Positions 17,652 through 26,275 of a DNA stretch of 64,000 bases are shown here, one piece after another. Under the pieces are notes generated by a model. That model was not told the DNA's origin. It saw nothing but the letters and a program-made list of their open reading frames with translations, and ran no database searches. Positions within the stretch are counted from its first letter, which is position 1, and each line of letters starts with the position of its first letter. The position numbers and the translations under genes are program-made. The DNA comes from G965262015 sp965262015 (GTDB lineage Bacteria > Spirochaetota > Leptospiria > Turneriellales > CBDBES01), in the NCBI GenBank assembly GCA_965262015.1, contig OZ253494.1, forward strand, positions 682,001 through 746,000, in the 5' to 3' direction.

Positions 17652-19187
17652 TTACAACAAATTATCATGTACCACACTTGCTCTAGCCATTCTACGAGAT
17701 AAGAGTGAACGCTCCATTAAATCATACATGTGTCTCATACTAATGTAACCAAATCCAGCTAGATATATGAATAAAAAGGGTATCACAAACCACTGTTCTT
17801 TAATACAGGCCAACCCTATGGAAAGAAGAGTATACCATGTAAAGCATATTTCTAAACAAAGTACTATGTCAAAATTAACTTGATTATAGCTTGAATACTT
17901 TGCCACAGAAGATTTTACATTGCCAATTTTAGGTGTTCTAATGAAGCCAGAAGATTTTCCTAGTACTCCTTCTAACCAGGCCTTTGTATTATTAATGGCA
18001 ATTCCTGTTCCTATGATCATTAAAGCAGGTAAAAATACTGCTTTCTTCTTCCAGTTCTGATAAAGAACCTTTTGCGACACTAGATAAAATATAGATGGTC
18101 CCATTGTTCCAAAGCATAGTATAGCAATGACTGGTATGGGGATACCTTGTTTGTGAAATCCAATGACAAATGGTGTTAAAATTATATTTAAGAGCATGAG
18201 AGGATGAATAGAGTAATTAAGTAAATGAGTTACAGCCTCTAATTTTATTTTCCAGTTCAATTGCGATCGTAAAACAGCTGGTAAAAGTTTCATTGCCGTT
18301 TGTAAAGAACCTTTACACCAACGAAACTGTTGTGATTTAAATGCAGAAATAGTAGATGGTATTTCTGCAGGACAAACTACGTCTGTGAGATATTTAAACT
18401 TCCAGCCTTTCAGCTCAGCTCTGTAAGACAAGTCAAAGTCTTCTGTGAGTGTATCAAACTGCCAGTCACCAGCGTCTTTTATACACTCTTTTCTCCATAT
18501 GCCTGCCGTACCATTAAAATTCATCCATAGTTCGGATGAATTTCTTGCAATTTGCTCTATTATAAAGTGGCCGTCAACACCAATACTTTGTGATTTAGTC
18601 AGTATGGATTGTTCTGGATTAACATGGCCCCATCGGGTTTGTACCATTCCAATACCAGGTTCTCCATAAAACATGGGTACTGTTTTTTTAAGAAAATTCT
18701 CGGGTGGTATGAAGTCAGCATCAAAAATAGCAACGAACTCTCCTTTAGCCTTTTCATTGCCAAATTTGAGAGCACCTGCCTTATTACCTACTCTATCCTC
18801 TCTACGGCAATGATGAATATCAAAATTTAGTTTTTTATAGTGTTGTACCCTTTCTATGATAAGATCTGTACAATGGTCAGTTGAATCGTCTAGTACTTGT
18901 ATTTCTAATTGAGATTTAGGGTAATCTATTTTTACCACTGCATCAATCAGTCTTTCCACTACATAATATTCATTAAATACAGGAAGTTGAATAGTTACCT
19001 TGGGCCACTTCCCCATCCTACTGCGAAATATATCAAAATTATAGTAAGAGGATAGACATTTTTTATGATTTCGAATAAAGAGCAAGATCATTACATAATT
19101 ATGAAAAGCAAAATATAGTAAGAGAAGAACATCAAGGACGTAAAGATAATACGGTACGGTATATAAAAAGTTGAGAAAATCTATCAT
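17652..19187 (-). CDS. Processive family 2 glycosyltransferase (cellulose-synthase-like)
   Basis: The 511-aa membrane enzyme would polymerise or transfer a sugar from a nucleotide donor. It has one N-terminal membrane helix, then a GT-A domain (PKVTIQLPVFNEYYVVERLI) with the D,D,D,QxxRW pattern: VLDDSTDHC, IFDADFIPPENF, LTEDFDLSYRAELKGW and QQFRWCKGSLQ. Four or five membrane helices follow (from about residue 310). Homologues of this length occur in Bacteroidota and spirochaetes. The product could be an exopolysaccharide or a glycolipid sugar; the sequence does not decide. It directly precedes rplS with a 6-nt gap, so a surface enzyme shares a transcript with a ribosomal gene. Confidence 0.85.
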   Translation of the reverse strand: MIDFLNFLYTVPYYLYVLDVLLLLYFAFHNYVMILLFIRNHKKCLSSYYNFDIFRSRMGKWPKVTIQLPVFNEYYVVERLIDAVVKIDYPKSQLEIQVLDDSTDHCTDLIIERVQHYKKLNFDIHHCRREDRVGNKAGALKFGNEKAKGEFVAIFDADFIPPENFLKKTVPMFYGEPGIGMVQTRWGHVNPEQSILTKSQSIGVDGHFIIEQIARNSSELWMNFNGTAGIWRKECIKDAGDWQFDTLTEDFDLSYRAELKGWKFKYLTDVVCPAEIPSTISAFKSQQFRWCKGSLQTAMKLLPAVLRSQLNWKIKLEAVTHLLNYSIHPLMLLNIILTPFVIGFHKQGIPIPVIAILCFGTMGPSIFYLVSQKVLYQNWKKKAVFLPALMIIGTGIAINNTKAWLEGVLGKSSGFIRTPKIGNVKSSVAKYSSYNQVNFDIVLCLEICFTWYTLLSIGLACIKEQWFVIPFLFIYLAGFGYISMRHMYDLMERSLLSRRMARASVVHDNLL

Positions 19188-19330
19188 GAGGAAACTATTA
19201 TCACATATAATTTATAGATTCAGCAATTGTTCTCTAAATATATCCAGAAAATTCAACGGCCACCATACAAGTACGACAAGCAAATTACTATGGGATAGTC
19301 TGTAAATATAAAAGTCAATTTTTATGGTAT

Positions 19331-19438
19331 TCATTTTTGGAAAGGCGTAAGTTCCATTTTGAAGGGCGTTAAGTAGCCTAGTACTTTTCTTGGTCTTGAG
19401 TTTATTTTATGTATAATCTCATCAAAATATTTTTGTGT
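19331..19438 (-). pseudogene. IS30-family transposase C-terminal relic
   Basis: On the minus strand 35 codons read TQKYFDEIIHKINSRPRKVL followed by GYLTPFKMELTPF and a stop. The RPRK-x-L-G-Y-x-T-P pattern is the C-terminal signature of IS30 transposases. No catalytic domain remains. The segment at 19347-19367 is one of the dispersed ACTTCAAAATGGAACTTAC-type motifs, which ties those motifs to this element family. Confidence 0.65.
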
Positions 19439-19591
19439 AACATATCAAGAATCTATTAGCTTGCTTAATACAATTGTTAACTTTGCTAACGTAAATATCA
19501 TATTGCTTGTTATTGATAAGTGGTAGGCTATTTATCTTATTGTTTCATTGTTTGTAGTGTATTCATTTTGTACTCCCTTGCTACAACTATA

Positions 19592-19795
19592 CTACTTGTC
19601 TCTTAACAGCAACTTATAGATGTCATCTAGACGGATGTTAACTTGTTTAATATCTTGTTTTAACTCTTCAATCTGCGTAGGTATATGATTCACCACTTGC
19701 CAAGTCAAAAATAGCAATAAACCAACAACAATAACCTTGTAACGTGAAACATGTATATCATGACCTTTTAAGAATTCAATAGCGACTTTAAACAC
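19592..19795 (-). CDS. Possible small membrane protein, unknown
   Basis: A 67-residue frame has a basic start, one membrane helix (YKVIVVGLLLFLTWQVV, about residues 19-35) and a short coiled-coil tail rich in Gln, Lys and Asp (IEELKQDIKQVNIRLDDIY). The pattern recalls phage haemolysin-XhlA-like or holin-associated proteins, but no family can be assigned. It lies alone in an IS-scarred region. A weakly supported real gene is as likely as a chance frame. Confidence 0.3.
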   Translation of the reverse strand: MFKVAIEFLKGHDIHVSRYKVIVVGLLLFLTWQVVNHIPTQIEELKQDIKQVNIRLDDIYKLLLRDK

Positions 19796-20210
19796 AACAA
19801 TACAAACAACACCGTAAACTACATTGTCAATTAATTTTACACCAACAGATTAGATAATATATATACCATTTGATATGTTTATACATGGAATGTAGCTCAT
19901 GTGGTATACTTGGAATTAGATTGTTTTTGTATTTCGCTTTGACTTCTTCTGGTTTTTATACGGCTTATATGAACTTAGTAACGTAAAATTAGATTTTTTC
20001 TTGTTGTAGTGATCAATAAAAACATAGGTTACTCGTCAACCTCGTTTACCTATCTGTATAGATAAGGCTTATAAATTATATCCAACCTAAGGAGATTTGT
20101 AACAGGAGGGATTTACCCATGAAAGAGAAATATATAGAATCCTTGAATAAAATCAAGAAAAATTTGCGATATTACAAAGATAATGAAATTCGCAGATGAT
20201 TAAATCCCGC

Positions 20211-20417
20211 ATACCTCAGTTAAATGGCAAGATAGAAAGATTTCATTTAAATTTGTGAAGAGAAGCAGATATAAATTCTTGGTTAACTTTATCTACAGAG
20301 AAAATACAAGTTACAATGGATGAATATCTCATGCGGTATAATACAAAAAAACCACACTTCTCTTTAAACTTTTTGACACCTTATGAAAAATTTCACAAGA
20401 CTCTCAAGGTAGCGTAG
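20211..20417 (+). pseudogene. IS481/IS3-type transposase C-terminal relic
   Basis: In one frame the DNA reads IPQLNGKIERFHLNL, a stop, then a stretch with MDEYLMRYNTKKPHFSLNFL followed by TPYEKFHKTLK. This is the end of an integrase-core (DDE) transposase of the IS481 type. An in-frame stop and the lack of the upstream catalytic core show it is dead. The DNA just after the stop (about 20424-20450, ACATATCTCCATGGGTT) resembles sequence at 31085-31105, probably another copy of the element end. The segment 19850-20210 upstream holds no readable gene and may be the rest of the element. Confidence 0.72.
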
Positions 20418-20464
20418 AGTGTTACATATCTCCATGGGTTTTACATCCGATGGGTTGCATATTG

Positions 20465-20492
20465 TTGACAAGAATTTTAATTGACAATAGGT
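20465..20492 (+). promoter_or_regulatory. Possible rpmH promoter
   Basis: A consensus -35 hexamer TTGACA at 20465-20470 is followed after 17 nt by a weak TAGGTA, then TATATC, about 25 nt before the rpmH start. A second TTGACA overlaps the spacer. The -10 is poor, so this is tentative. Confidence 0.3.
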
Positions 20493-20516
20493 ATATCTCA
20501 AAAAGACACTGACTGA

Positions 20517-20678
20517 ATGAAAAGGACGTATCAGCCTTCTAATATCAAGAGAAACAGGAAACATGGTTTTAGAAGTCGTATGTCTACAAGTAGTGGCCGT
20601 GCTATTTTACGTAATAGGCGTCTCAAGGGTCGCCATAAACTCACTGTCTCGGATGAGATAAGAAGATGGCATACATAA
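20517..20678 (+). CDS. rpmH: Ribosomal protein L34
   Basis: L34 is a small basic protein of the large ribosomal subunit. The 53-aa product starts MKRTYQPSNIKRNRKHGFRS, a near-perfect match to the family, and continues RMSTSSGRAILRNRRLKGRH. Most L34 proteins stop soon after this point; here about ten extra residues (TVSDEIRRWHT) follow. Its last 13 nt overlap the start of rnpA in another frame, implying coupled translation. dnaA, which is divergent from rpmH in many bacteria, is not present; IS relics occupy that side instead. Confidence 0.95.
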   Translation: MKRTYQPSNIKRNRKHGFRSRMSTSSGRAILRNRRLKGRHKLTVSDEIRRWHT

Positions 20679-21073
20679 GACATAAAGATGTTTTTGTTTC
20701 TCTCAAATTAAAAGATGACATAGCCCACCTTTTTAAACAAGGTGATTCGTATAAGAACTCTAATTTTGCGGTTAGATATTGTAGAATCTCTCGAGGACAA
20801 GGTCCCCCGGTAAAAATTTTATGGTGTACCCCAAGAAAATTGGGGAAAGCACATGTCAGAAATAAATTTAGACGAGTTAGTAAAGAGGTATTCTTCCATT
20901 CATTGGTACACCTGCTAGACCATCCCACAGATCCTCTGGGACAACCTTCAAGTGTCTGTTACCATCTTGCTTTCATTCCCTTCCCTAATTTTCTTGCTAT
21001 ACCATTTACAAAGAAGATACAATATGTTCATAAGATGTTAGTGTACATCCAATGTCTACAAGCTTCATCATAA
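20666..21073 (+). CDS. rnpA: Ribonuclease P protein component
   Basis: RnpA binds the catalytic RNase P RNA and helps mature tRNA 5' ends. The 135-aa frame begins within the end of rpmH. It contains the N-terminal FVSLKLKDDIAHLFKQGDSY segment and the conserved basic helix KLGKAHVRNKFRRVSKEVF, whose RN(K/R) core contacts the RNA. The C-terminal third (after PSSVCYHLAFIP) is less conserved but ends in the usual amphipathic helix. It sits between rpmH and yidD, the standard order, which supports the assignment. Confidence 0.88.
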   Translation: MAYIRHKDVFVSLKLKDDIAHLFKQGDSYKNSNFAVRYCRISRGQGPPVKILWCTPRKLGKAHVRNKFRRVSKEVFFHSLVHLLDHPTDPLGQPSSVCYHLAFIPFPNFLAIPFTKKIQYVHKMLVYIQCLQASS

Positions 21074-21091
21074 AACCCAGAGAGAAATATT

Positions 21092-21322
21092 TTGCGTTTT
21101 CTTTTAATAATCTTTGTACGTATCTACCAAAAATGCTTAAGCCCCATCACAGGCAACAATTGTCGCTATTACCCCTCCTGCTCGCATTATGCTCTATTCT
21201 GCCTACAACATTTACCTCTATACAAGGCGATTGTTCTTAGCATTTACAGGATACTGAGATGTAATCCCTATAATAATGGAAAACATTTTGATTATCCTCC
21301 CAAATATAAAGCCACACAATAG
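21092..21322 (+). CDS. yidD: Membrane protein insertion efficiency factor YidD
   Basis: YidD is a small membrane-associated protein that assists YidC in inserting membrane proteins. The 76-aa product shows the family core: FVRIYQKCLSPITGNNCRYY, PSCSHYALFCLQ and ILRCNPYNNG, including the conserved cysteines. The start is a TTG at 21092 with AGAGAG about 8 nt upstream. yidC and jag, which usually follow, are absent. Instead the next gene is a convergent ClC channel. Confidence 0.9.
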   Translation: MRFLLIIFVRIYQKCLSPITGNNCRYYPSCSHYALFCLQHLPLYKAIVLSIYRILRCNPYNNGKHFDYPPKYKATQ

Positions 21323-21388
21323 TAATAGCTTAGAGTACTATACTGGAATATTTATTTCTACAGCCATAGATCAAGTTAAAATTATATA

Positions 21389-23269
21389 TCAGATAGAGTT
21401 GGACTGCTGGTGATGAATATGGACATTCTCTCGATAAACGTGTAGGATGTCTTTTGCAATGATATAACCAAGTAACCCACCTTCTGTATCAACAATAGGA
21501 ATTTTATTGATATCCCATTGCAAAATATACTCTAGACCATCCCGTAAAGAGCTGTCCAAGTTGAGGGGCGTAATGTTTTCTACAATAAAAGATGCAATAA
21601 GCTTATTTTTTCTGGTTATAGATTTTTTTGCAAAAGAGCTTAAAAATTGCCAGGAAAAATAACCAGCATAAGAGCCATCTGCATGTTTCAACACAAAATC
21701 TGTTTCCTGTGTCTTTTTAATACGCTCATATACCTGCGAAGAGATTGTATCAGCTAATATCATATTTTTTATACGTATTTTATTCTGTATAGACCTAACT
21801 AATATGTTGCATAAAATATCTTGATTCATTTCCCATTTATGTGCAGGCGACTGAAAACGATTAGTACGCTGCCCTTTATAAAGTCCAGGCTTAGAAGTAG
21901 AAAATAAAATCATATTTAAAACCGCAACTAACAATAGGGGTGCTAATAAACTATAACTTCCCGTTAATTCACAAACCATGATTACGGCACCAATGGGTGC
22001 ATGAGCCACACCAGCAAAAAAACCTCCCATACCAACTACAATATAAGACGTAGGCATAATATTACTATTAAGCGAAAAAGCCTGAGCAATATTCCCCATA
22101 ATGGTACCCAATAAACCACCAATAAAAATAGAAGGGCCAAAGATACCTCCTGAAGCACCTGAACCAACCGTAAAAGCAGTAGATATCATTTTCAATAAGA
22201 TAATTACTAAAAGATAGATGCATGTAGATATCCAATTTATTCCTATACCACCATTCATAAAAATTAGCTTGTGTAGTATACTGTTGGTTGCTATACTATC
22301 ATTGTGAATTAAGGACTGCAAGAAACCAAATCCTATGCCTATACTCTCCCAAGACACAATACCAATTAATCCTACAATGAAGCCAGCAGATAAAGTTTTT
22401 ATACTTAAACGACAGGACAAAGACTTATAGAAAGAAGACACTCCATCATATAAAAAAATAAAGAAATAGCCAGAGATAAAACAAATAAAACTAAGAAGAA
22501 GGTAAAACCATAGTTCATACCAATTCACAAAGACAAGATTTTGGGTTATAAATAAAGTATCTAGACCATGAAAGAATGTGAAAATAAAATAACCAGTGAT
22601 AGACGCTAAAATAGCACTCACCAGGGCATCTGATTCAAAATCTTCCCGGTATAAAATTTCAACCGCAATAATAGCAGCACCCAGAGGGGCACGAAACACG
22701 GCTCCTAAAGCACCAGCCATACCCGCAATAAATAATGTCCTTCTAGCTCTAGCTCCAACACCAAGCCATGATGACAAAATAGAGCCAAGAGAAGCACCAA
22801 TTTGTGCCATGGGCCCTTCAGCACCTGCACTACCCCCACTTACTAATGTTGCTAAGGTGGCTAGACCTTTAGTGAATGGTGTTCGTTTTTTACTATATCC
22901 CCCTAACTCATGAAAGTTTTGTATCATAGCATCTGCACCAGAACCTTGTGCATCTATATCCAGTTTTTCTACGATTAATCCTGACACATAAAAGCCCAGC
23001 ATAGGTACCAATATAATGAGATACCACGGCATACTAAAATCTTGTTGAAATTCTAAGAGGGCACCTAACTGGTGTGTCTTCCATATGTATGGTAGTTTAT
23101 GAAATAGTAATCCTTCAAACCATGTTAATAATAATGTGAAACACAATGCCGCAAGCCCAGAAAATAAACCGACTACGACAGAATAAAAATATAATTGTTT
23201 AGGGTTGACAATCCGTGTAATGGATTTAAACCATTTGGTGATAACACCGTACATACCATTCCATGACAT
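21389..23269 (-). CDS. ClC-family chloride channel/antiporter with CBS domains
   Basis: ClC proteins move chloride, often in exchange for protons, as homodimers in the inner membrane. The 626-aa protein has about ten membrane helices and the selectivity-filter motifs GGSAGAEGPMAQ (with the gating Glu near residue 152) and GSGASGGIFGPSIFIGG. GMGGFFAGVAHAPIGAVIM follows. From about residue 480 a cytoplasmic region carries two CBS-like units (one ends NITPLNLDSSLRDGLEYIL). It begins 13 nt after the fliR stop, so it may be read from the flagellar export transcript. Ion specificity cannot be told from sequence. Confidence 0.92.
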   Translation of the reverse strand: MSWNGMYGVITKWFKSITRIVNPKQLYFYSVVVGLFSGLAALCFTLLLTWFEGLLFHKLPYIWKTHQLGALLEFQQDFSMPWYLIILVPMLGFYVSGLIVEKLDIDAQGSGADAMIQNFHELGGYSKKRTPFTKGLATLATLVSGGSAGAEGPMAQIGASLGSILSSWLGVGARARRTLFIAGMAGALGAVFRAPLGAAIIAVEILYREDFESDALVSAILASITGYFIFTFFHGLDTLFITQNLVFVNWYELWFYLLLSFICFISGYFFIFLYDGVSSFYKSLSCRLSIKTLSAGFIVGLIGIVSWESIGIGFGFLQSLIHNDSIATNSILHKLIFMNGGIGINWISTCIYLLVIILLKMISTAFTVGSGASGGIFGPSIFIGGLLGTIMGNIAQAFSLNSNIMPTSYIVVGMGGFFAGVAHAPIGAVIMVCELTGSYSLLAPLLLVAVLNMILFSTSKPGLYKGQRTNRFQSPAHKWEMNQDILCNILVRSIQNKIRIKNMILADTISSQVYERIKKTQETDFVLKHADGSYAGYFSWQFLSSFAKKSITRKNKLIASFIVENITPLNLDSSLRDGLEYILQWDINKIPIVDTEGGLLGYIIAKDILHVYRENVHIHHQQSNSI

Positions 23270-23282
23270 CTATGGTATCCAA

Positions 23283-24080
23283 CTAATGCAATTGGCTAGA
23301 CCATGTATGAATAAATTTATCTATTACCCGAAAATAAAAATCAAAATGACTTAACATAAGTTCCACAACTATGGGTGCCATAATACCAAGTACACAAAAG
23401 GCGGTAAATATCTTTAATGTAAAGCCTAACATTAATATGTTCATTTGTGGTGCTGCTTTTGATAAGATGCCCAAGGTAACAGACACTAGAAATAAGGTAC
23501 CCATTACAGGCATAGCAATTTTAAGGGAAATAACAAACATACCAGAAAAAAAGTATAGTAAAAACTTGATAGTACTCTGATGGTAATTAAACATCATCAC
23601 ATCAAAATTGAGATGAGGTAATTTTTCAAAAGAAAAAACAACCGCCTGTATTAGCCATAGGTGAGAATAACTGACAAAAAAAATAAATAAACCGATCACA
23701 CTCTTGAAAGTACCCATTAAAGGTAATGACCATTCAGACAAAGGATCTAGCACCTCATTAATGCCAAAACCCATTTGGATAGAAAAGAACTCTCCTGCCA
23801 TTTGAAAAGCAATAAAGATAAGCTGCAAAGATGTACCAATAAAAAAACCAATAAAAACTTGTTGTAGTAATAATATAAAATAGTTGTTTTCCAAAAATTG
23901 GTGAAAGCTATCCGGTAGATCTAGCACGGGTACCATAATAAAGGCAATAAAAAAAGTAATAGCGACTCGATGAAGATAGCTGAAGCTTTGCCCTCCAAAA
24001 AAAGGTGCCAGGGATAAGGTGGTTAAGAGCCTAGTAAATAATATACTAAATTCTTTGAATTTAACTGAGAAGACTTCCAT
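23283..24080 (-). CDS. fliR: Flagellar export apparatus protein FliR
   Basis: FliR is part of the membrane core of the flagellar type III export gate. The 265-aa protein is hydrophobic, with about six membrane segments. It begins VKFKEFSILFTRLLTTLSLAP with the typical FF(G/S)-type follow-on. The conserved GFGINEVLDPLSEWSLP segment is near residue 108, and the C-terminal part includes APQMNILMLGFTLKI. It follows fliQ after a 44-nt gap. flhB, which usually comes next, is missing; the ClC channel gene takes its place. Confidence 0.92.
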   Translation of the reverse strand: MEVFSVKFKEFSILFTRLLTTLSLAPFFGGQSFSYLHRVAITFFIAFIMVPVLDLPDSFHQFLENNYFILLLQQVFIGFFIGTSLQLIFIAFQMAGEFFSIQMGFGINEVLDPLSEWSLPLMGTFKSVIGLFIFFVSYSHLWLIQAVVFSFEKLPHLNFDVMMFNYHQSTIKFLLYFFSGMFVISLKIAMPVMGTLFLVSVTLGILSKAAPQMNILMLGFTLKIFTAFCVLGIMAPIVVELMLSHFDFYFRVIDKFIHTWSSQLH

Positions 24081-24124
24081 GTTATGTATATAAATTCTAG
24101 ACAGCCTTAGGTTTTATTAAGGCA

Positions 24125-24388
24125 TCACAATTGGCCAATAGTATTCATTAAGTTTTGTGTAAAATTCATTAAATTTTTTAAGATCCATCCGAGTGATATG
24201 ATTAACGTAAATCCAATAGCAATTAATTTAGGTACAAATGTTAAAGTTTGTTCTTGTATACTTGTAGTAGTTTGTATAATCGAAACAAGTAGACCAACCA
24301 ACATACCAACTGATAAAGCTGGTGCTGATACTTTAGCAGTTAGCCATATTGTATCTCTAAAAAGGGTAATTACATCTACTTCTGTCAT
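24125..24388 (-). CDS. fliQ: Flagellar export apparatus protein FliQ
   Basis: FliQ is a two-helix membrane protein in the FliPQR export gate. The 87-aa product matches the family throughout: a short N-terminal EVDVITLFRDTIW, helix 1 APALSVGMLVGLLVSIIQ, the conserved TTSIQEQTLTFVPKLIAI, and helix 2 GFTLIISLGWILKNLMNF. Its start overlaps the fliP stop by 4 nt, consistent with translational coupling. Confidence 0.95.
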   Translation of the reverse strand: MTEVDVITLFRDTIWLTAKVSAPALSVGMLVGLLVSIIQTTTSIQEQTLTFVPKLIAIGFTLIISLGWILKNLMNFTQNLMNTIGQL

Positions 24389-25164
24389 ATATTATAACTC
24401 CGCACAATTTCATAGGATAACAAAGACCATCCATCCACTAGTACAAAAAGAATAATTTTAAATGGCAAGGAAATCATCACGGGAGGCAACATAATCATAC
24501 CCATAGACATTAAAGTAGCAGCCACTAGCATATCAATAACTAGAAAAGGCATAAATAAATAAATACCAATAATAAAGGCTTTTTTAATTTCTGTTAACAT
24601 GAAAGCTGGTATGAGAACATGCCAAGGGACATCCCGGAAATTTTTTGGTTTTGGTGACTTACTCAACTTAATCAAAAGAGCTACCTCTTTAATACCTTCT
24701 TTCCCCATTTGACGCGTCATAAATTTACGTAGCGGTACCATGGCTGATTTAAAAAAATCTACGTGTTCAATCTTACCATCCAAATAAGGTGTGAGAGCTG
24801 TTTTATTAATAGCTGAAAATGTGGGAGCCATGATAAAGAAAGTTAAAAACAAAGCCAACGCTACTAAAACTTGATTGGGGGGCATATTCTGTAATGACAG
24901 GGCTTTTTTAATAAAATCAAAAACAATAATAATTTTTGTAAAAGAAGTTAGCATCAAAATAATGGCAGGTGCAATGCTTAATAAAGTAATCAATAATAAG
25001 ATTTGTAAGGATAAAGAGACTTCTCTAGGATTGCGAGCTTCTGTAATATTAAAATCCAATCGTGGTATAGGTATGTTCTGTGCATGACTTGTGAGTATAG
25101 GACATAGCAACAGAAAAATACAGAACGGATATAGTGAGAGGGAACGTAAGCGAGAATAATACAT
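24385..25164 (-). CDS. fliP: Flagellar export apparatus protein FliP
   Basis: FliP forms the pentameric core of the flagellar export gate. The 259-aa protein has a cleavable-looking signal sequence (residues 1-28, ending SHAQ). It contains LSIAPAILMLTSFTKIIIVF, the LQNMPPNQVLVALALFLTFF stretch, a periplasmic loop with VPLRKFMTRQ, and the conserved IPAFMLTEIKKAFIIGIYLF and VAATLMSMGMIMLPPVM segments. Its position between fliO (1 nt upstream gap) and fliQ is standard. Confidence 0.96.
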   Translation of the reverse strand: MYYSRLRSLSLYPFCIFLLLCPILTSHAQNIPIPRLDFNITEARNPREVSLSLQILLLITLLSIAPAIILMLTSFTKIIIVFDFIKKALSLQNMPPNQVLVALALFLTFFIMAPTFSAINKTALTPYLDGKIEHVDFFKSAMVPLRKFMTRQMGKEGIKEVALLIKLSKSPKPKNFRDVPWHVLIPAFMLTEIKKAFIIGIYLFMPFLVIDMLVAATLMSMGMIMLPPVMISLPFKIILFVLVDGWSLLSYEIVRSYNI

Positions 25165-25165
25165 A

Positions 25166-25876
25166 TTACAAAAAATGTTTACTCTGTTTTATACGATCCA
25201 GCTTAGTTTGTGAAATAGAACGCATTGAGCTGACATCGATATCTGTCTTCGGAGATGCCATATTAAACAAAGATTTTTTTTGTGACTGGCCACTAAATTT
25301 CTCTTTAAAGGCCTTTGTTAATTCCATCAAAAAATCAGGTTTTTCCTGGATATTTTCTTTTTCGCAATCTAATTTAATTTGATCAATTTCATTTTTTTCT
25401 GAAATCTCATTGAGCAACTGTATACCAGCTTCAGATACGCCAAGTAGAAGTAGCTTGTTATGCAACTGAATAATATTTAGTTTTCTACCATTATCTAGAT
25501 GGTATTCATATAACAAACGAATAACAGCTGAATCTTTATGTAAAACTTTCTGCCGAAATGAATAGAACTTCCAAAAGATAGCAAAAAATCCAATAATAAC
25601 CAACAGAGCAAAAGCAGTTTTCAGAATTTGCCAACCCCATGAAATATCTTGGGGTGCTCGTACTCCTGGACCTGAGTTTTTCTTTAATTCTTCTTCTAAT
25701 AATTTAGAGAAATTATCTTCAGAAAGATCTTGTGTAGTACCCTTATCTTCTGGGACAGGCTGTTCTTTCTTGATATCAAGCAAAGGATTCTTCTGTTCTT
25801 GCCTAGGAGCAGAAGCGATAGTATGCACCATGAATAAACACAAAAGACAACATTTAATATACAAATTCACCACCAT
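25166..25876 (-). CDS. fliO: Flagellar biosynthesis protein FliO
   Basis: FliO is a membrane scaffold that helps FliP assemble. The protein is about 236 aa from the ATG at 25874-25876, chosen because a good signal sequence (VVNLYIKCCLLCLFMVHTIA) starts there; a longer frame reaches 25921. An acidic, Pro-rich periplasmic stretch is followed by one membrane helix (ILKTAFALLVIIGFFAIFW) and a FliO-like cytoplasmic domain (NIIQLHNKLLLLGVSEAGIQ). The charged tail is longer than usual. FliO is poorly conserved, and its place directly before fliP is the main support. Confidence 0.82.
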   Translation of the reverse strand: MVVNLYIKCCLLCLFMVHTIASAPRQEQKNPLLDIKKEQPVPEDKGTTQDLSEDNFSKLLEEELKKNSGPGVRAPQDISWGWQILKTAFALLVIIGFFAIFWKFYSFRQKVLHKDSAVIRLLYEYHLDNGRKLNIIQLHNKLLLLGVSEAGIQLLNEISEKNEIDQIKLDCEKENIQEKPDFLMELTKAFKEKFSGQSQKKSLFNMASPKTDIDVSSMRSISQTKLDRIKQSKHFL

Positions 25877-25977
25877 GATACTCTTGAATGTGACATAATA
25901 AACTACATGGCAAATAATCAAGTGATATTAATTTTAGTGGTATTTTTCTATTCAAGACGACAAAATATAGTAACCTT

Positions 25978-26100
25978 AGTGGTATAGCGGTTGATAATTT
26001 GGACAGTATATATGTGGCAAATACGTATAACATTATCCTAAGATAACGTTTACAATGTTGTGGATGTGGATAGCATGTTGGCGGGTACTAGTTTAGGAAT
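25978..26100 (+). pseudogene. Isolated degenerate NHL-repeat module
   Basis: A single module, SGIAVDNLDSIYVANTYNII, is readable before the frame breaks. GTGGATAGCATGTTGGCGGGTACT later matches the V-(V/S)-T-L-A-G-T end of the repeat. The DNA is close to the intact NHL genes (compare GTATAGCGGTTGATA and TATATATGTGGCA). It has no start and no neighbours of its kind; the nearest intact copy is about 5 kb away. The remaining 26101-26275 stretch holds nothing I can support. Confidence 0.65.
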
Positions 26101-26275
26101 GGTGTGGTAATGTGGCATGATTTACAGTACCTTATGGGGCTCTCTCTCGTTTATAAAATTTTGTAAGATATGCAACAAATACTAGATAGCTCGTCTTGGA
26201 AAATGATATCTTATTAGTTAAGTGAATTAATAATTGGCGTTTAGCCTACAAGTGGAATAACCATAGCAGTATTTA

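Noticed and set aside
22596..22913. 105-codon plus-strand frame opposite the ClC gene
   Set aside because: Antisense shadow of a strongly conserved membrane gene; no ribosome-binding site or recognisable product.
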